NCBI RefSeq assembly: GCF_007830235.1
Contig: NZ_VLKI01000002.1
Span: 483,463 to 547,462 of the forward strand
Origin: Cytobacillus oceanisediminis
GTDB taxonomy: Bacteria; Bacillota; Bacilli; Bacillales; Cytobacillaceae
Direction of reading: 5' to 3'
Length of the DNA stretch: 64,000 bases
Position numbers and translations under genes: made by a program. Of this stretch, positions 53,426 to 61,770 are shown one piece after another; position 1 is the stretch's first letter; every line of letters begins with the position of its first letter. The notes under the pieces were generated by a model. That model was not told the origin of the DNA. It saw only the letters and a program-made list of their open reading frames with translations, and searched no databases.

Positions 53426-54265
53426 CTAAACACTCTCTGCAGTCTTCATGAACCTTTTAATATGCTGTAGGACATCTTCAGGCCGTTCTTCCGGTACAAG
53501 ATGGCCGGTATCTTTTAATACAACCAGCTTGGAGTTCTTCAAATCGTTATTCAGCCGTTTTCCGATGTGAAGCGGAACGACTCTGTCATGCTCTCCCCAA
53601 ATTAACAGGCATGGAGTTTCAATCCTTTTCAAGGCAGCCGGCGGCAAATCGCCTTCCCGGTCACGGATCATTCTGGTCAATGCACGAAAAATATCATCCT
53701 CTAAAAATGGCGACAAATACCCATAGAGCATCTCGTCATCAATCATGGAATGATCATGGACAACGTTTTTTAAATTTTGTTTTACTCCAGAGCGCTGAAG
53801 ATATAATTTTACATACAAATAAAAGAACGGTATGTAGCTGGAAAAAATAAGATGGGGCTTCATCTTTTTCATATAGCCGGAGCTGCATAATAACACCGCC
53901 TGGTCTACGAGTTCAGGCTTGGAATGGGCGACATTCAAAACGATCTGTCCCCCCATTGAATGGCCAACTAATGTAACTTTTTCAAAGCTGAGCTTTTCTG
54001 ATAATTGGATGACGGTTTTCGCCAGATTTTCGTAGGAGTAAACAAACTGGCTGGACTTGCCGCTTTTGCCAAAGGGCGGCAAATCGACTGAAACGACATT
54101 GAATTCTGTCTTCAATAAAGGAATCAACCTGCGAAAGCTAAAAGTGGATGACAGGAAGCCATGCAGCAGAACAAGTGTTTCCCTGGAAGATTCGTGTTTG
54201 TAATACTCATAGTAAACATCCGTTCCATTGATAGGCTCCGTTCCTGAAAAAGTCGCCTCTTCCAT
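53426..54265 (-). CDS. yugF: Alpha/beta hydrolase YugF
   Basis: A 279-residue alpha/beta-hydrolase. The oxyanion HG is in LVLLHGFLSS, the nucleophile Ser in VGHSMGGQ, the acid in IWGEHDRVVP and the His in DTGHLVPEERP, so the triad is complete. The substrate is unknown; the cap region (residues 130-200) is rich in Tyr/Phe. An AAGGAGGGG site precedes the ATG. The position between yugE and alaR is that of yugF in B. subtilis. Confidence 0.87.
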   Translation of the reverse strand: MEEATFSGTEPINGTDVYYEYYKHESSRETLVLLHGFLSSTFSFRRLIPLLKTEFNVVSVDLPPFGKSGKSSQFVYSYENLAKTVIQLSEKLSFEKVTLVGHSMGGQIVLNVAHSKPELVDQAVLLCSSGYMKKMKPHLIFSSYIPFFYLYVKLYLQRSGVKQNLKNVVHDHSMIDDEMLYGYLSPFLEDDIFRALTRMIRDREGDLPPAALKRIETPCLLIWGEHDRVVPLHIGKRLNNDLKNSKLVVLKDTGHLVPEERPEDVLQHIKRFMKTAESV

Positions 54266-54443
54266 TGGCTTTCCCCTCCTTGTTTTTCTAAACTTCCCTA
54301 TATTTTCCCCTCAATTTCAATCCTGACACATATGATTTTATAAATTTTAAAAAATAATAAAAGTGACGCATTTATTTTCAGCAGTTTTTGCTATAATGGA
54401 ACTATTTTATAGAGTAATTCACTAAAGGATAGGAGCTGTAAAG

Positions 54444-54947
54444 ATGAAATTATCAGAAAAACAAATAGAAATTTTGGAAATTTTAGAAAATAATAGTGCG
54501 CGAATCCCGGTTGAAGACATTGCGAAAATGGCTGAATTGAGTATTGAGGAAACAAATGAGGCTTTAGAAAAGCTTGAGGAATTAAAGGTTTTAGTCCGCT
54601 ATACTTCGGTTATTGATTGGGCGAAGGTAGATGGTCATGAGGGTGTTACCGCGATGATAGATGTGAAGGTGGCTCCTAAACGCGGAGTGGGCTTTGGTGA
54701 GGTTGCCCAAAGAATTTACCGCTTTAAAGAGGTAAGATCGGTTTATTTGATGTCTGGCGCTTATGATCTTTCCGTTATTGTTGAAGGACGTTCCATGAAT
54801 GAGGTAGCAAGGTTTGTTTCTGAAAAATTGTCCACACTCGACTCGGTCCTGTCAACAACGACCCATTTTATTTTGAAAAAATATAAGCATGACGGAACAA
54901 TCTTTGAACAAAATGAAGATGACAAACGAATCGTGGTGTCACCGTAA
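54444..54947 (+). CDS. alaR: Lrp/AsnC family regulator AlaR
   Basis: A 167-residue Lrp/AsnC-type regulator: an N-terminal helix-turn-helix (ILENNSARIPVEDIAKMAELS) and a C-terminal RAM ligand-binding domain (about residues 70-150). The stop codon TAA overlaps the ATG of alaT by one base, so the two are co-translated. In B. subtilis AlaR activates alaT, which serves alanine synthesis. A TATAAT box at 54392-54397 with a TTTGC extension is a likely -10 element. Confidence 0.88.
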   Translation: MKLSEKQIEILEILENNSARIPVEDIAKMAELSIEETNEALEKLEELKVLVRYTSVIDWAKVDGHEGVTAMIDVKVAPKRGVGFGEVAQRIYRFKEVRSVYLMSGAYDLSVIVEGRSMNEVARFVSEKLSTLDSVLSTTTHFILKKYKHDGTIFEQNEDDKRIVVSP

Positions 54948-56122
54948 TGAACCGTACTAAAACCTATCTTTCTAAAACGGTTGAAGAGCTGAAGCCTTCT
55001 GGTATTCGCCGCTTTTTTGACCTGGCTGCAGGAATGGAAGGCGTCATCTCCCTGGGGGTGGGGGAACCTGACTTCGTAACGCCCTGGTCTGTAAGGGAAG
55101 CTGCAATCCTGTCCCTTGAGCAGGGATATACCTCTTATACTGCCAACGCCGGTTTAATGGAGCTTCGGGAAGAGATTGCGAGTTATATGCAGAAAAGCTT
55201 CGGTGTTTCCTATTCTGCACAAAAAGAAATCACTGTTACAGTCGGGGCGAGCCAGGCCTTGGATATTGCCCTAAGAGCCATCCTTGATCCCGGTGACGAG
55301 GTAATTGTTGTCGAACCGAGCTTTGTTTCCTACGTTCCCTTGGTAGCTCTTGCTGGCGGTGTGCCTGTACAGGTTCAAACGCTAAAAGAGTTCGGCTTTA
55401 AAATTCAGCCCGAACAGCTGGAAAAGGCAATTACAGAACGGACAAAAGCGATCATGCTTTGTTCCCCAAATAATCCGACAGGAACCATGCTAAGCAAAAG
55501 TGAGCTCGAGAATATTGCACAGATTGCAGAAAAGTATGACCTGCTTGTGCTGTCTGATGAGATTTATGCTGAACTGGCGTATGAGGGAGAGTATACAAGC
55601 TTTGCTGCCATCAGCGGGATGCGCAAAAGAACGATTTTAATATCCGGCTTTTCAAAGGGGTTTGCCATGACAGGCTGGAGGCTGGGATTTGTTTGCGCTC
55701 CGGAGGCAATCTCCCAGGCTATGCTTAAAATACACCAGTATGCGATGATGTGTGCTCCGACCATGGCGCAATTCGCGGCCCTGGAAGCTTTAAAAACAGG
55801 CAGAACAGATGTAGAAGAAATGAAAAAAAGCTACAGGCGCAGGCGGAATTATTTCGTTCAGTCACTTAATGAGCTTGGATTAACATGCCATGTGCCGGGT
55901 GGAGCGTTTTATGCGTTTCCGTCTATTGAAAGTACAGGCTTGTCGTCAGAGGAATTCGCAGAAAAGCTATTATTGGCGGAAAAAGTAGCAGTCGTGCCAG
56001 GCAATATCTTTGGCGAAAGCGGGGAAGGACATGTGCGCTGCTCCTATGCGACGTCCATGGAACAGCTTCAGGAAGCCATAAAGCGGATCGGCCGTTTCCT
56101 TGAGCGACGCCAAAAGGCATAA
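54947..56122 (+). CDS. alaT: PLP-dependent aminotransferase AlaT
   Basis: A 391-residue class I/II aminotransferase. Motifs include GVGEPDFVTP at the start, LCSPNNPTGT, LSDEIYAELAYEG and the PLP lysine in GFSKGFAMTGWRLG, with the carboxylate-binding Arg in VRCSYAT near the C-terminus. AlaT converts pyruvate and glutamate to alanine. It forms an operon with the Lrp-type regulator; a long hairpin lies downstream. Confidence 0.9.
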   Translation: MNRTKTYLSKTVEELKPSGIRRFFDLAAGMEGVISLGVGEPDFVTPWSVREAAILSLEQGYTSYTANAGLMELREEIASYMQKSFGVSYSAQKEITVTVGASQALDIALRAILDPGDEVIVVEPSFVSYVPLVALAGGVPVQVQTLKEFGFKIQPEQLEKAITERTKAIMLCSPNNPTGTMLSKSELENIAQIAEKYDLLVLSDEIYAELAYEGEYTSFAAISGMRKRTILISGFSKGFAMTGWRLGFVCAPEAISQAMLKIHQYAMMCAPTMAQFAALEALKTGRTDVEEMKKSYRRRRNYFVQSLNELGLTCHVPGGAFYAFPSIESTGLSSEEFAEKLLLAEKVAVVPGNIFGESGEGHVRCSYATSMEQLQEAIKRIGRFLERRQKA

Positions 56123-56161
56123 AAAAAGGACAATCCATTACAGATTGTCAACTTCAAAAAG

Positions 56162-56215
56162 GGGGGAATACTAGAAAGCCTTATACTACAAGGCTAACCA
56201 GTATTCCCCTTCTTA
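56162..56215. terminator. Long hairpin after alaT
   Basis: GGGGAATACT (56163-56172) pairs with AGTATTCCCC (56200-56209), and an inner AGCCTT pairs with AAGGCT. The T-tract is interrupted (TTCTT). It separates alaT from the convergent XRE gene. Confidence 0.78.
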
Positions 56216-56231
56216 TACTTGAGTTTTAAAA

Positions 56232-56594
56232 TTATTTATTATGATATTTGATTTCGTAGAGCATTTGCATGACCCTCAGAAAATCCTCTTCACTGATTTC
56301 CTTTGCTTTTCTTAGTATGAGTTTTGCCTTTTTTGTGCCAATTTCACGTACAAGCTGTTCGATTTCATAATCGATTCCAGTCTGGTTTGTCAGCAGCTCC
56401 TGTTCAAGCAGTTCTGAAGCAGGAATATCAAGTGCTGTAGAAATTTTTAGAACAGTTTGGGTATCCGGAATTTGGTCCCCGCTTTCATATTTTGCAATGG
56501 TACCTGTTCCAACCCTCACTTTTAACGCAAGCTGCTGCTGGGACATATTCGCACGTTCCCGGCACGCCTTAATGTTATTGCCGATGTTTGACAT
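56232..56594 (-). CDS. XRE family transcriptional regulator
   Basis: A 120-residue protein with an N-terminal Cro/C1-type helix-turn-helix (residues 5-60; MSQQQLALKVRVGTGTIAKYESG) and a helical C-terminal region with a Lys/Glu-rich stretch (REIGTKKAKLILRKAKEIS), possibly for dimerisation. ATG follows AAAGGGG. It is monocistronic, with no phage or toxin partner beside it. The regulated genes are unknown. Confidence 0.87.
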   Translation of the reverse strand: MSNIGNNIKACRERANMSQQQLALKVRVGTGTIAKYESGDQIPDTQTVLKISTALDIPASELLEQELLTNQTGIDYEIEQLVREIGTKKAKLILRKAKEISEEDFLRVMQMLYEIKYHNK

Positions 56595-56838
56595 GATCCA
56601 TCACCCCTTTTATCATTTTTTCCTATTACTATTTTATCATGTGGGGCTGTTTGTTATGGCTGTTCTTCGTGAACATTTCGTTAACATCTCCCGCATTAAC
56701 GGGCAGTCAGACTTCCCTGCAAAAAAGTTTAGTCTCCGAAGAGCATAAATGGGAAGACAAACTGCCTGTAAATGCCCGATTGGTTCAACTAACCATCATT
56801 GGGTGTAAAAGAGTCCCAAAGACGGAAGTTACACTTTA

Positions 56839-58182
56839 CTATAGAATCCCAAGAGAATGAAGGAAAACAAATAAAATGGCAACGGGCACGAGATATCGGA
56901 TGGAAAGGTACCATAGATCAAAGATCAGGCCAATACCTTTTGTGCCGGCATGCAGTTCCTCCTTTACAGCTTGTCGGGGGATTCTGTAGCCCACGAACAG
57001 GGAAATAAATAATGCGCCAAGCGGAAGGCCGATATTACTGGCGATAAAATCCGCAAAATCAAAAATGGATTTATTAAAAATCAATACATCCGACAAAACG
57101 CCAAATGAAAGGGCACTTGGAACGCCGGCAAGGAAAATAAACAATCCGAAAGACCATGCCGCTGTTTTTCTTTTTTCGGTTTTGTCCTTTACCAGGGCTG
57201 CCACCCCAATTTCCAGGATGGAAAAAGCGGATGTTAACGTAGCGAATAAAAGCAGCACAAGGAAGATGGTTAAAAAGATACCGCCAAATGCGATTTCATT
57301 AAATACGGCAGGCAGTACGACAAATACAAGACCCGGTCCTGCTCCAGGTTCAAATCCCAAAGCGAAAACCGCAGGGAAAATAACCAAGCCTGCCAAAAGG
57401 GAAATGATAATGTTTAATCCGACAACTGAGAAGGCTGATTTGGTCAGGTTATCTTCTTTCGAAAGGTAAGAAGCATAGGTAACCATGACGGAAATGCCTA
57501 CACTTAATGCAAAAAAGGACTGCCCGAGAGCAAGAAGTACCGTTTCAGCATTTATGTTATTAAAATCAGGCTTTAATAAAAACTCGACACCCTCGAGCGC
57601 ACCTTCCAGGGTAAGCGAACGGAATACCAAAATAATAAAGAGAATAAATAAAGCGGGCATCATGTATTTGCTGGCCCGTTCAATCCCTTTTTGGATTCCG
57701 CCCTGAACAACCGAAATGGTCATAAGCATAAAAATCAGTTGCAGCACAACAACCTCTGTTGGATTCGCAATAATATTTTCGAAGAGGTTTGCGTATTCCG
57801 CCTGTGAAAGGCCTGTTAACGTACCTGTAAAGCTTCTCCAAAGGTATGAAAGAATCCATCCGCCGACAACACTATAAAAGGACAGGATAATAAACGAGAC
57901 AGCGACTCCGCCAATCCCAAGCCAATGCCAGCCAGTTCCCGGTGCTAAAACCTTGTAAGCAGTGACAGCATCTTTTTGTGTTCTGCGGCCAATAATAAAT
58001 TCAGCAATTAAAATGGGAGCGCCAATAAAAATGGTTAATAGAAGAAAAATGGCAAAAAAGATTCCGCCCCCATTTGTGCCGGCCATATAAGGGAATTTCC
58101 AAATAGCTCCCAAACCAATGGCAGATCCAGCTGCTGCTAAAATGAAGCCAAGTTTTGAAGTCCATTGTTCATGTTTTTTCAT
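56839..58182 (-). CDS. Sodium-dependent transporter (NSS/SNF family)
   Basis: A 447-residue neurotransmitter:sodium symporter family protein with about 11 membrane segments. The TM1 signature [22 protein letters not shown] with the unwound Gly region is clear, and TM6/TM8 regions ([26 protein letters not shown]) contain the Na+-site Ser/Thr residues. Bacterial members import amino acids such as Trp, Leu or Tyr (MhsT, LeuT); the substrate here is not known. An AAAGGAG site precedes the ATG. The 244-bp gap downstream of its stop and upstream of the XRE gene shows nothing clear. Confidence 0.9.
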   Translation of the reverse strand: MKKHEQWTSKLGFILAAAGSAIGLGAIWKFPYMAGTNGGGIFFAIFLLLTIFIGAPILIAEFIIGRRTQKDAVTAYKVLAPGTGWHWLGIGGVAVSFIILSFYSVVGGWILSYLWRSFTGTLTGLSQAEYANLFENIIANPTEVVVLQLIFMLMTISVVQGGIQKGIERASKYMMPALFILFIILVFRSLTLEGALEGVEFLLKPDFNNINAETVLLALGQSFFALSVGISVMVTYASYLSKEDNLTKSAFSVVGLNIIISLLAGLVIFPAVFALGFEPGAGPGLVFVVLPAVFNEIAFGGIFLTIFLVLLLFATLTSAFSILEIGVAALVKDKTEKRKTAAWSFGLFIFLAGVPSALSFGVLSDVLIFNKSIFDFADFIASNIGLPLGALFISLFVGYRIPRQAVKEELHAGTKGIGLIFDLWYLSIRYLVPVAILFVFLHSLGIL

Positions 58183-58407
58183 AAATTACTCCTTTAAAAT
58201 GATGTGAAACCTCTTTACTGGAGGTCTTTTACCCTTAGATATTAAATACTCCAGAAAAGATATTTGTCCATCTTACTATGATTTCCGAAAATTGTGTAGG
58301 GTAATTATATTGTTTGCAGAATGTTTCATTATATTAAAAGATAGGAAATGTTTAGGGTGGAAGCTGAAATGGAATAAAATGGATTGGTCGCTAATCCTTT
58401 TTCATTT

Positions 58408-58436
58408 TTGATATTTCTCCTTAGTTGTGATATAAT
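58408..58436 (+). promoter_or_regulatory. Predicted sigma-A promoter of yugI
   Basis: TTGATA (58408-58413), 17-nt spacer, perfect TATAAT (58431-58436), 52 nt before the start codon. Confidence 0.65.
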
Positions 58437-58487
58437 TTTTTATTGCGTATAAAGAGATAAAATATGAATATAAATAGGAGTGTTTTC

Positions 58488-58886
58488 ATGTCTGAGAAAA
58501 TCGAAGTAGGCAGTGTTATTACAGGAAAGGTTACAGGTATTCAGCCATACGGTGCATTCGTGGCACTGGATGAGAATACACAAGGATTAGTGCATATTTC
58601 CGAGGTAACTCATGGATTCGTTAAAGATATTAACGAACATCTTAAAGTGGGCGACGAAGTAAAAGTAAAAGTTTTATCTGTTGACGAAGAAGCAGGTAAA
58701 ATCGGATTATCAATCCGCGCAACAGAAGAAGCGCCACAAGCAGAAGCAAAAGCTAAAAAGCCTCGCAAACGCCAGGCAGCGCCAATCAAAATGGAAGACG
58801 AATCTGCACAGGGTTTCAACACACTTAAAGATAAGCTTCAAGAGTGGATCGAACAATCCCAGCGCGAAGACCTTATCAAGAAGTAA
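58488..58886 (+). CDS. yugI: S1 RNA-binding domain protein YugI (general stress protein 13)
   Basis: A 132-residue protein with an N-terminal S1 domain (residues 5-76; GSVITGKVTGIQPYGAFVAL, GLVHISE) and a basic Ala/Lys-rich linker plus helical tail. ATG at 58488 follows AGGAG. YugI is known as GSP13 in B. subtilis and binds RNA or ribosomes through S1. The position after alaT and the transporter fits B. subtilis order. A terminator follows. Confidence 0.9.
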   Translation: MSEKIEVGSVITGKVTGIQPYGAFVALDENTQGLVHISEVTHGFVKDINEHLKVGDEVKVKVLSVDEEAGKIGLSIRATEEAPQAEAKAKKPRKRQAAPIKMEDESAQGFNTLKDKLQEWIEQSQREDLIKK

Positions 58887-58893
58887 TAAATGG

Positions 58894-58922
58894 GAAGCCG
58901 GGCTTTTGCCCGGTTTTTTATT
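58894..58922 (+). terminator. Intrinsic terminator after yugI
   Basis: AGCCGGGC pairs with GCCCGGTT-type arm around TTTT, followed by T residues. Confidence 0.83.
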
Positions 58923-58982
58923 ATTTTTGGTTATAAAGTTGAACTTCCGTAATTTTCCATGAAGCAGTTCTTTTTTTATTAT

Positions 58983-59039
58983 GCAAAATTTTTTTGCTTT
59001 TACATGCAAAATGAGCGTGCGCTCGACAAGTTATTTTGC
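58983..59039 (+). promoter_or_regulatory. Candidate RocR binding region upstream of nhaC copy 2
   Basis: GCAAAA-TTT-TTTTGC at 58983-58997 has the same form as GCAAAA-ATA-TTTTGC upstream of rocA. A second pair of half-sites, GCAAAA at 59006-59011 and TTTTGC at 59034-59039, encloses a GAGCG-TG-CGCTC palindrome. The region is 80-135 bp upstream of the -24/-12 promoter, a normal distance for sigma-54 enhancers. Confidence 0.6.
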
Positions 59040-59116
59040 ATACCAATTTACATAGAAACGCCTAGCCGATGCATTTTTTAACATAAAAATTCAGAAAAAT
59101 GACGGAATTTAATGTT

Positions 59117-59134
59117 TTGGCATTAATCTTGCAA
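59117..59134 (+). promoter_or_regulatory. Sigma-54 (-24/-12) promoter of nhaC copy 2
   Basis: TTGGCAT-TAATC-TTGCAA fits the sigma-54 consensus TTGGCAC-N5-TTGCW with one mismatch, 42 nt before the start codon. Confidence 0.8.
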
Positions 59135-59175
59135 TGACTACTTAAAAGGGTATTACTTTAAAAGGAGGAACATAT

Positions 59176-60603
59176 ATGGGAGAAACGACAGGGAAGAAGA
59201 TTCCGTTCGGGATGGCCGTGCTGCCGCTTTTGGTGATGATCGCTGTTATGGCTGTCACGATTGTAAAATTTGAGGGTAGCCCGCATGTGCCTTTAATTAC
59301 AGGGACAATTGTATCCGCTTTCATCGCTTGGCGTTATGGATTTAAATGGAATGATATAGAAGAAGGTTTTTATAAAGGGATTCGATTGGCTCTTCCAGCA
59401 ATCCTCATTATTATTATGGTTGGCTTAACGATTGGGGCCTGGATTGGCGGAGGAATTGTCGCAACGATGATTTACTATGGATTAAAGCTTATTACGCCTT
59501 CCATGTTCTTGGTTTCAATATGCGTCATCAGTGCGATTGTAACATTGGCGATTGGAAGCTCCTGGTCCACAATGGGAACGATCGGGGTTGCAGGCATGGG
59601 AATTGGGATCAGTATGGGCATTCCGGATCCGATGGTGGCAGGTGCTATTATTTCCGGTGCGTATTTTGGGGACAAGATGTCGCCGCTATCTGATACAACC
59701 AACTTGGCTGCAGGGATTACCGGCACGGACTTGTTTGAACATATTCGCCACATGTTTTACACGACCATACCTGCTCTGGTGATTGCAGTACTTGCGTATT
59801 GGATTATGGGCAGGCAGTTTGGCAGCAGTGCATTAGACAATGAAAATATTACAGAGGTAATGAAGGTGCTTTCAGAGAGCTTTGTCATTTCTCCTTGGCT
59901 TCTGCTCGTACCTGTACTGGTTATTTTTCTGGTGGCCAAAAAAGTTCCGGCTCTGCCTGCCTTGGCGGCTGGAGTTGTGCTTGGATGGCTCTGCCATATT
60001 TTCGTTCAAAGCGGTTCAGTAGGAGATGCTGTGAATACACTCCAGGGCGGATTTTCAATCGAAAGCGGAAATGGCCTTGTGGATGACCTTTTCAACAGAG
60101 GCGGCATCGATGATATGATGTACACCGTTTCGTTGACGATTGTCGCGATGACCTTTGGCGGTGTGATGGAACAGACTGGAATGCTAAAAGCGATTGTCGA
60201 TCAGATTCTGAAGCTGGCACGCTCAGCGCGAAGCCTTGTGGCTACAACCGTTTTATCATCCTTTTTCACGAATATTGCAGCAGCAGAGCAGTATATATCC
60301 ATCCTGTTGCCTGGTAGAATGTATGCGCAGGCCTATAAGGATAAAAATCTGCAATCTAAAAATCTTTCACGCGCACTAGAGGATGGAGGGACTGTAACTT
60401 CTGTATTTGTTCCGTGGAATACCTGCGCGGTGTTTATTTTTTCAACACTGGCCGTACATCCGTTTGAATACGCACCATATGCGATATTGAATTTCACTGT
60501 GCCAATCCTGGCTATAATCTTTGCCCTGCTTGGCTACAAAATTACTTTAATGAGTGATAAAGAGCGAAAAGAAATGGAAGCAAACGATCAGAAGGCATCT
60601 TGA
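59176..60603 (+). CDS. nhaC: NhaC family Na+/H+ antiporter (copy 2, RocR-linked)
   Basis: A 475-residue NhaC-family membrane protein, a close paralogue of the gene at 9176 over the whole length (shared FEGSPHVPLI, IGSSWSTMGTIGVAGMGIG, YFGDKMSPLSDTT, RALEDGGTVTSVFVPWNTC). ATG at 59176 follows AAAGGAGG. It has a sigma-54 promoter and inverted repeats like those upstream of rocA, and the activator gene rocR lies 1.2 kb downstream. I infer that it belongs to the arginine/ornithine catabolic regulon and may exchange a basic amino acid or its product, with or without Na+/H+ antiport. Confidence 0.88.
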   Translation: MGETTGKKIPFGMAVLPLLVMIAVMAVTIVKFEGSPHVPLITGTIVSAFIAWRYGFKWNDIEEGFYKGIRLALPAILIIIMVGLTIGAWIGGGIVATMIYYGLKLITPSMFLVSICVISAIVTLAIGSSWSTMGTIGVAGMGIGISMGIPDPMVAGAIISGAYFGDKMSPLSDTTNLAAGITGTDLFEHIRHMFYTTIPALVIAVLAYWIMGRQFGSSALDNENITEVMKVLSESFVISPWLLLVPVLVIFLVAKKVPALPALAAGVVLGWLCHIFVQSGSVGDAVNTLQGGFSIESGNGLVDDLFNRGGIDDMMYTVSLTIVAMTFGGVMEQTGMLKAIVDQILKLARSARSLVATTVLSSFFTNIAAAEQYISILLPGRMYAQAYKDKNLQSKNLSRALEDGGTVTSVFVPWNTCAVFIFSTLAVHPFEYAPYAILNFTVPILAIIFALLGYKITLMSDKERKEMEANDQKAS

Positions 60604-60607
60604 AAAG

Positions 60608-60637
60608 AAGGCTCTGGATTTTTTCAGAGCCTTTCTC
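60608..60637 (+). terminator. Intrinsic terminator after nhaC copy 2
   Basis: AAGGCTCTG pairs with CAGAGCCTT around GATTTTTT, followed by TCTCTTATTT. Confidence 0.75.
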
Positions 60638-60753
60638 TTATTTAGGTTAATGGATAGTTATCCGGGTAAAGATAAATAGAAGCATTCAGTAAATTTATGA
60701 ATAGGGAGTTTCGATTAATCAAAAAATACATTTTGTTGAAAGGAGTGACTTTT

Positions 60754-61118
60754 ATGTCAGAGCAAACGCTTTACGAAAAAGTAGGCGGCGGGGAAGCGAT
60801 TGAAAAAGTGGTCGATTACTTTTATGAGGAACTAGTATTGAAGGATCCAAAGTCAATCAATTCTTCGAGCACACCGATATGGTCAAACAGAAACGCCATC
60901 AATCTAAGTTCATCAGCTATGCATTGGGAGGGCCTAATCAATACTCAGGCAATTCAATGGCAAAAGCACACGAAGGCATGAACCTTCAGCCGGAGCACTT
61001 TAACGCCATCGCTAAGCACCTCCATGATGCACTTGCTCACTTTGGAGTAAGCGAGAGAGAGATTGACGAAGCATTAACCCGAGTTGCAGCGCTTCGGGAC
61101 GATATTCTATACAAATAA
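60754..61118 (+). pseudogene. Truncated haemoglobin (group I), disrupted by a one-base frameshift
   Basis: The first frame starts MSEQTLYEKVGGGEAIEKVV with a GAAAGGAG site and runs to KDPK; the rest of the globin (MVKQKRHQSKFISYALGG, proximal His in AKAHEGMNL, C-terminus LRDDILYK) continues in the frame two bases over, to the stop at 61118. Adding one A to the AAA run at 60849-60851 would restore a continuous protein of about 121 residues (KDPKVNQFFEHTDMVKQ). It is either a real recent mutation or a sequencing/assembly error in a short homopolymer. Intact members bind O2/NO through heme. Everything else about the gene, including the terminator, looks functional. Confidence 0.87.
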
Positions 61119-61142
61119 AGCTCCCCGCGGGGAGCTTTTAGT
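61117..61142 (+). terminator. Intrinsic terminator after the truncated haemoglobin gene
   Basis: AAGCTCCCCGCGGGGAGCTTTT is nearly a perfect palindrome followed by T residues; only the core arms (AAGCTCC / GGAGCTT) pair around CCGCGG. Confidence 0.8.
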
Positions 61143-61155
61143 TGTTTTTAAAAAT

Positions 61156-61397
61156 GGCTCTGTTAAATTTGCCTGTTGATTTCAGCACGAGGCACTCAGC
61201 GAACAGCGGGCGGTCCGACGCTCCTCGTCGCTTTGCTCCTGTGGGGTCTCCCTTTGATCCGCACTCCCGCAGGACTTTGAATAAGCATCCCTGAAATAAC
61301 ACCGCACGAAGGAAATGCGAATGCATTTTCGCGGGATTAGTGCCTTCCGCTCCAATCAACAGTGTGCTAAAAAACAACAATAAGCTTTAACAGAGCC
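61156..61397 (+). repeat. Dispersed MITE-like repeat, copy 3 (complete)
   Basis: A 242-bp element with perfect 12-bp terminal inverted repeats GGCTCTGTTAAA (61156-61167) and TTTAACAGAGCC (61386-61397), and an inner pair CTGTTGATT / AATCAACAG. The centre has GCGGGCGGTCC and CTCCCTTTGA shared with copies at 15232 and 23021, plus an extra segment after 61270. No protein is encoded. It lies downstream of the globin terminator. Confidence 0.8.
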
Positions 61398-61655
61398 TTT
61401 AAAATAAAAAGAGCTGCCGGAAAATTTTATGCTTGGAAAAAGGACAGTTAATCAGTTTTACACCTGAACTTTCAAATATCGATATTACCTAATAATTTAG
61501 AAACGCTATTTAAACCGGCCGGAAATTGGCTATGTTCGTGGAATTCTAGGCGGATTACAACTGCAAAACTTGAATTAAGTGCAACTTTTTATAGATTGCC
61601 TTCTTTTTCTCGAATTAGCCTCCTCAAAGCAGAACTGCCCGCCCTTTTAAGATAT

Positions 61656-61746
61656 ATCAACGAATTATCCGGTTATATCAACGAATTTTTCAATATATCA
61701 ACGAAAAACCACATTATATCAACGAAAATTCCAATATATCAACGAA
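61656..61746. repeat. Phased array, core TATATCAACGAA, alternating 21/20-bp period
   Basis: ATCAACGAA occurs at 61656, 61677, 61697, 61718 and 61738: steps 21, 20, 21, 20. It is the same word as at 44553-44621. It lies just before the end of rocR, between convergent genes. The remaining 61398-61655 shows no gene. Confidence 0.78.
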
Positions 61747-61770
61747 TCGCCTACTCGCAACCCGAACTAG

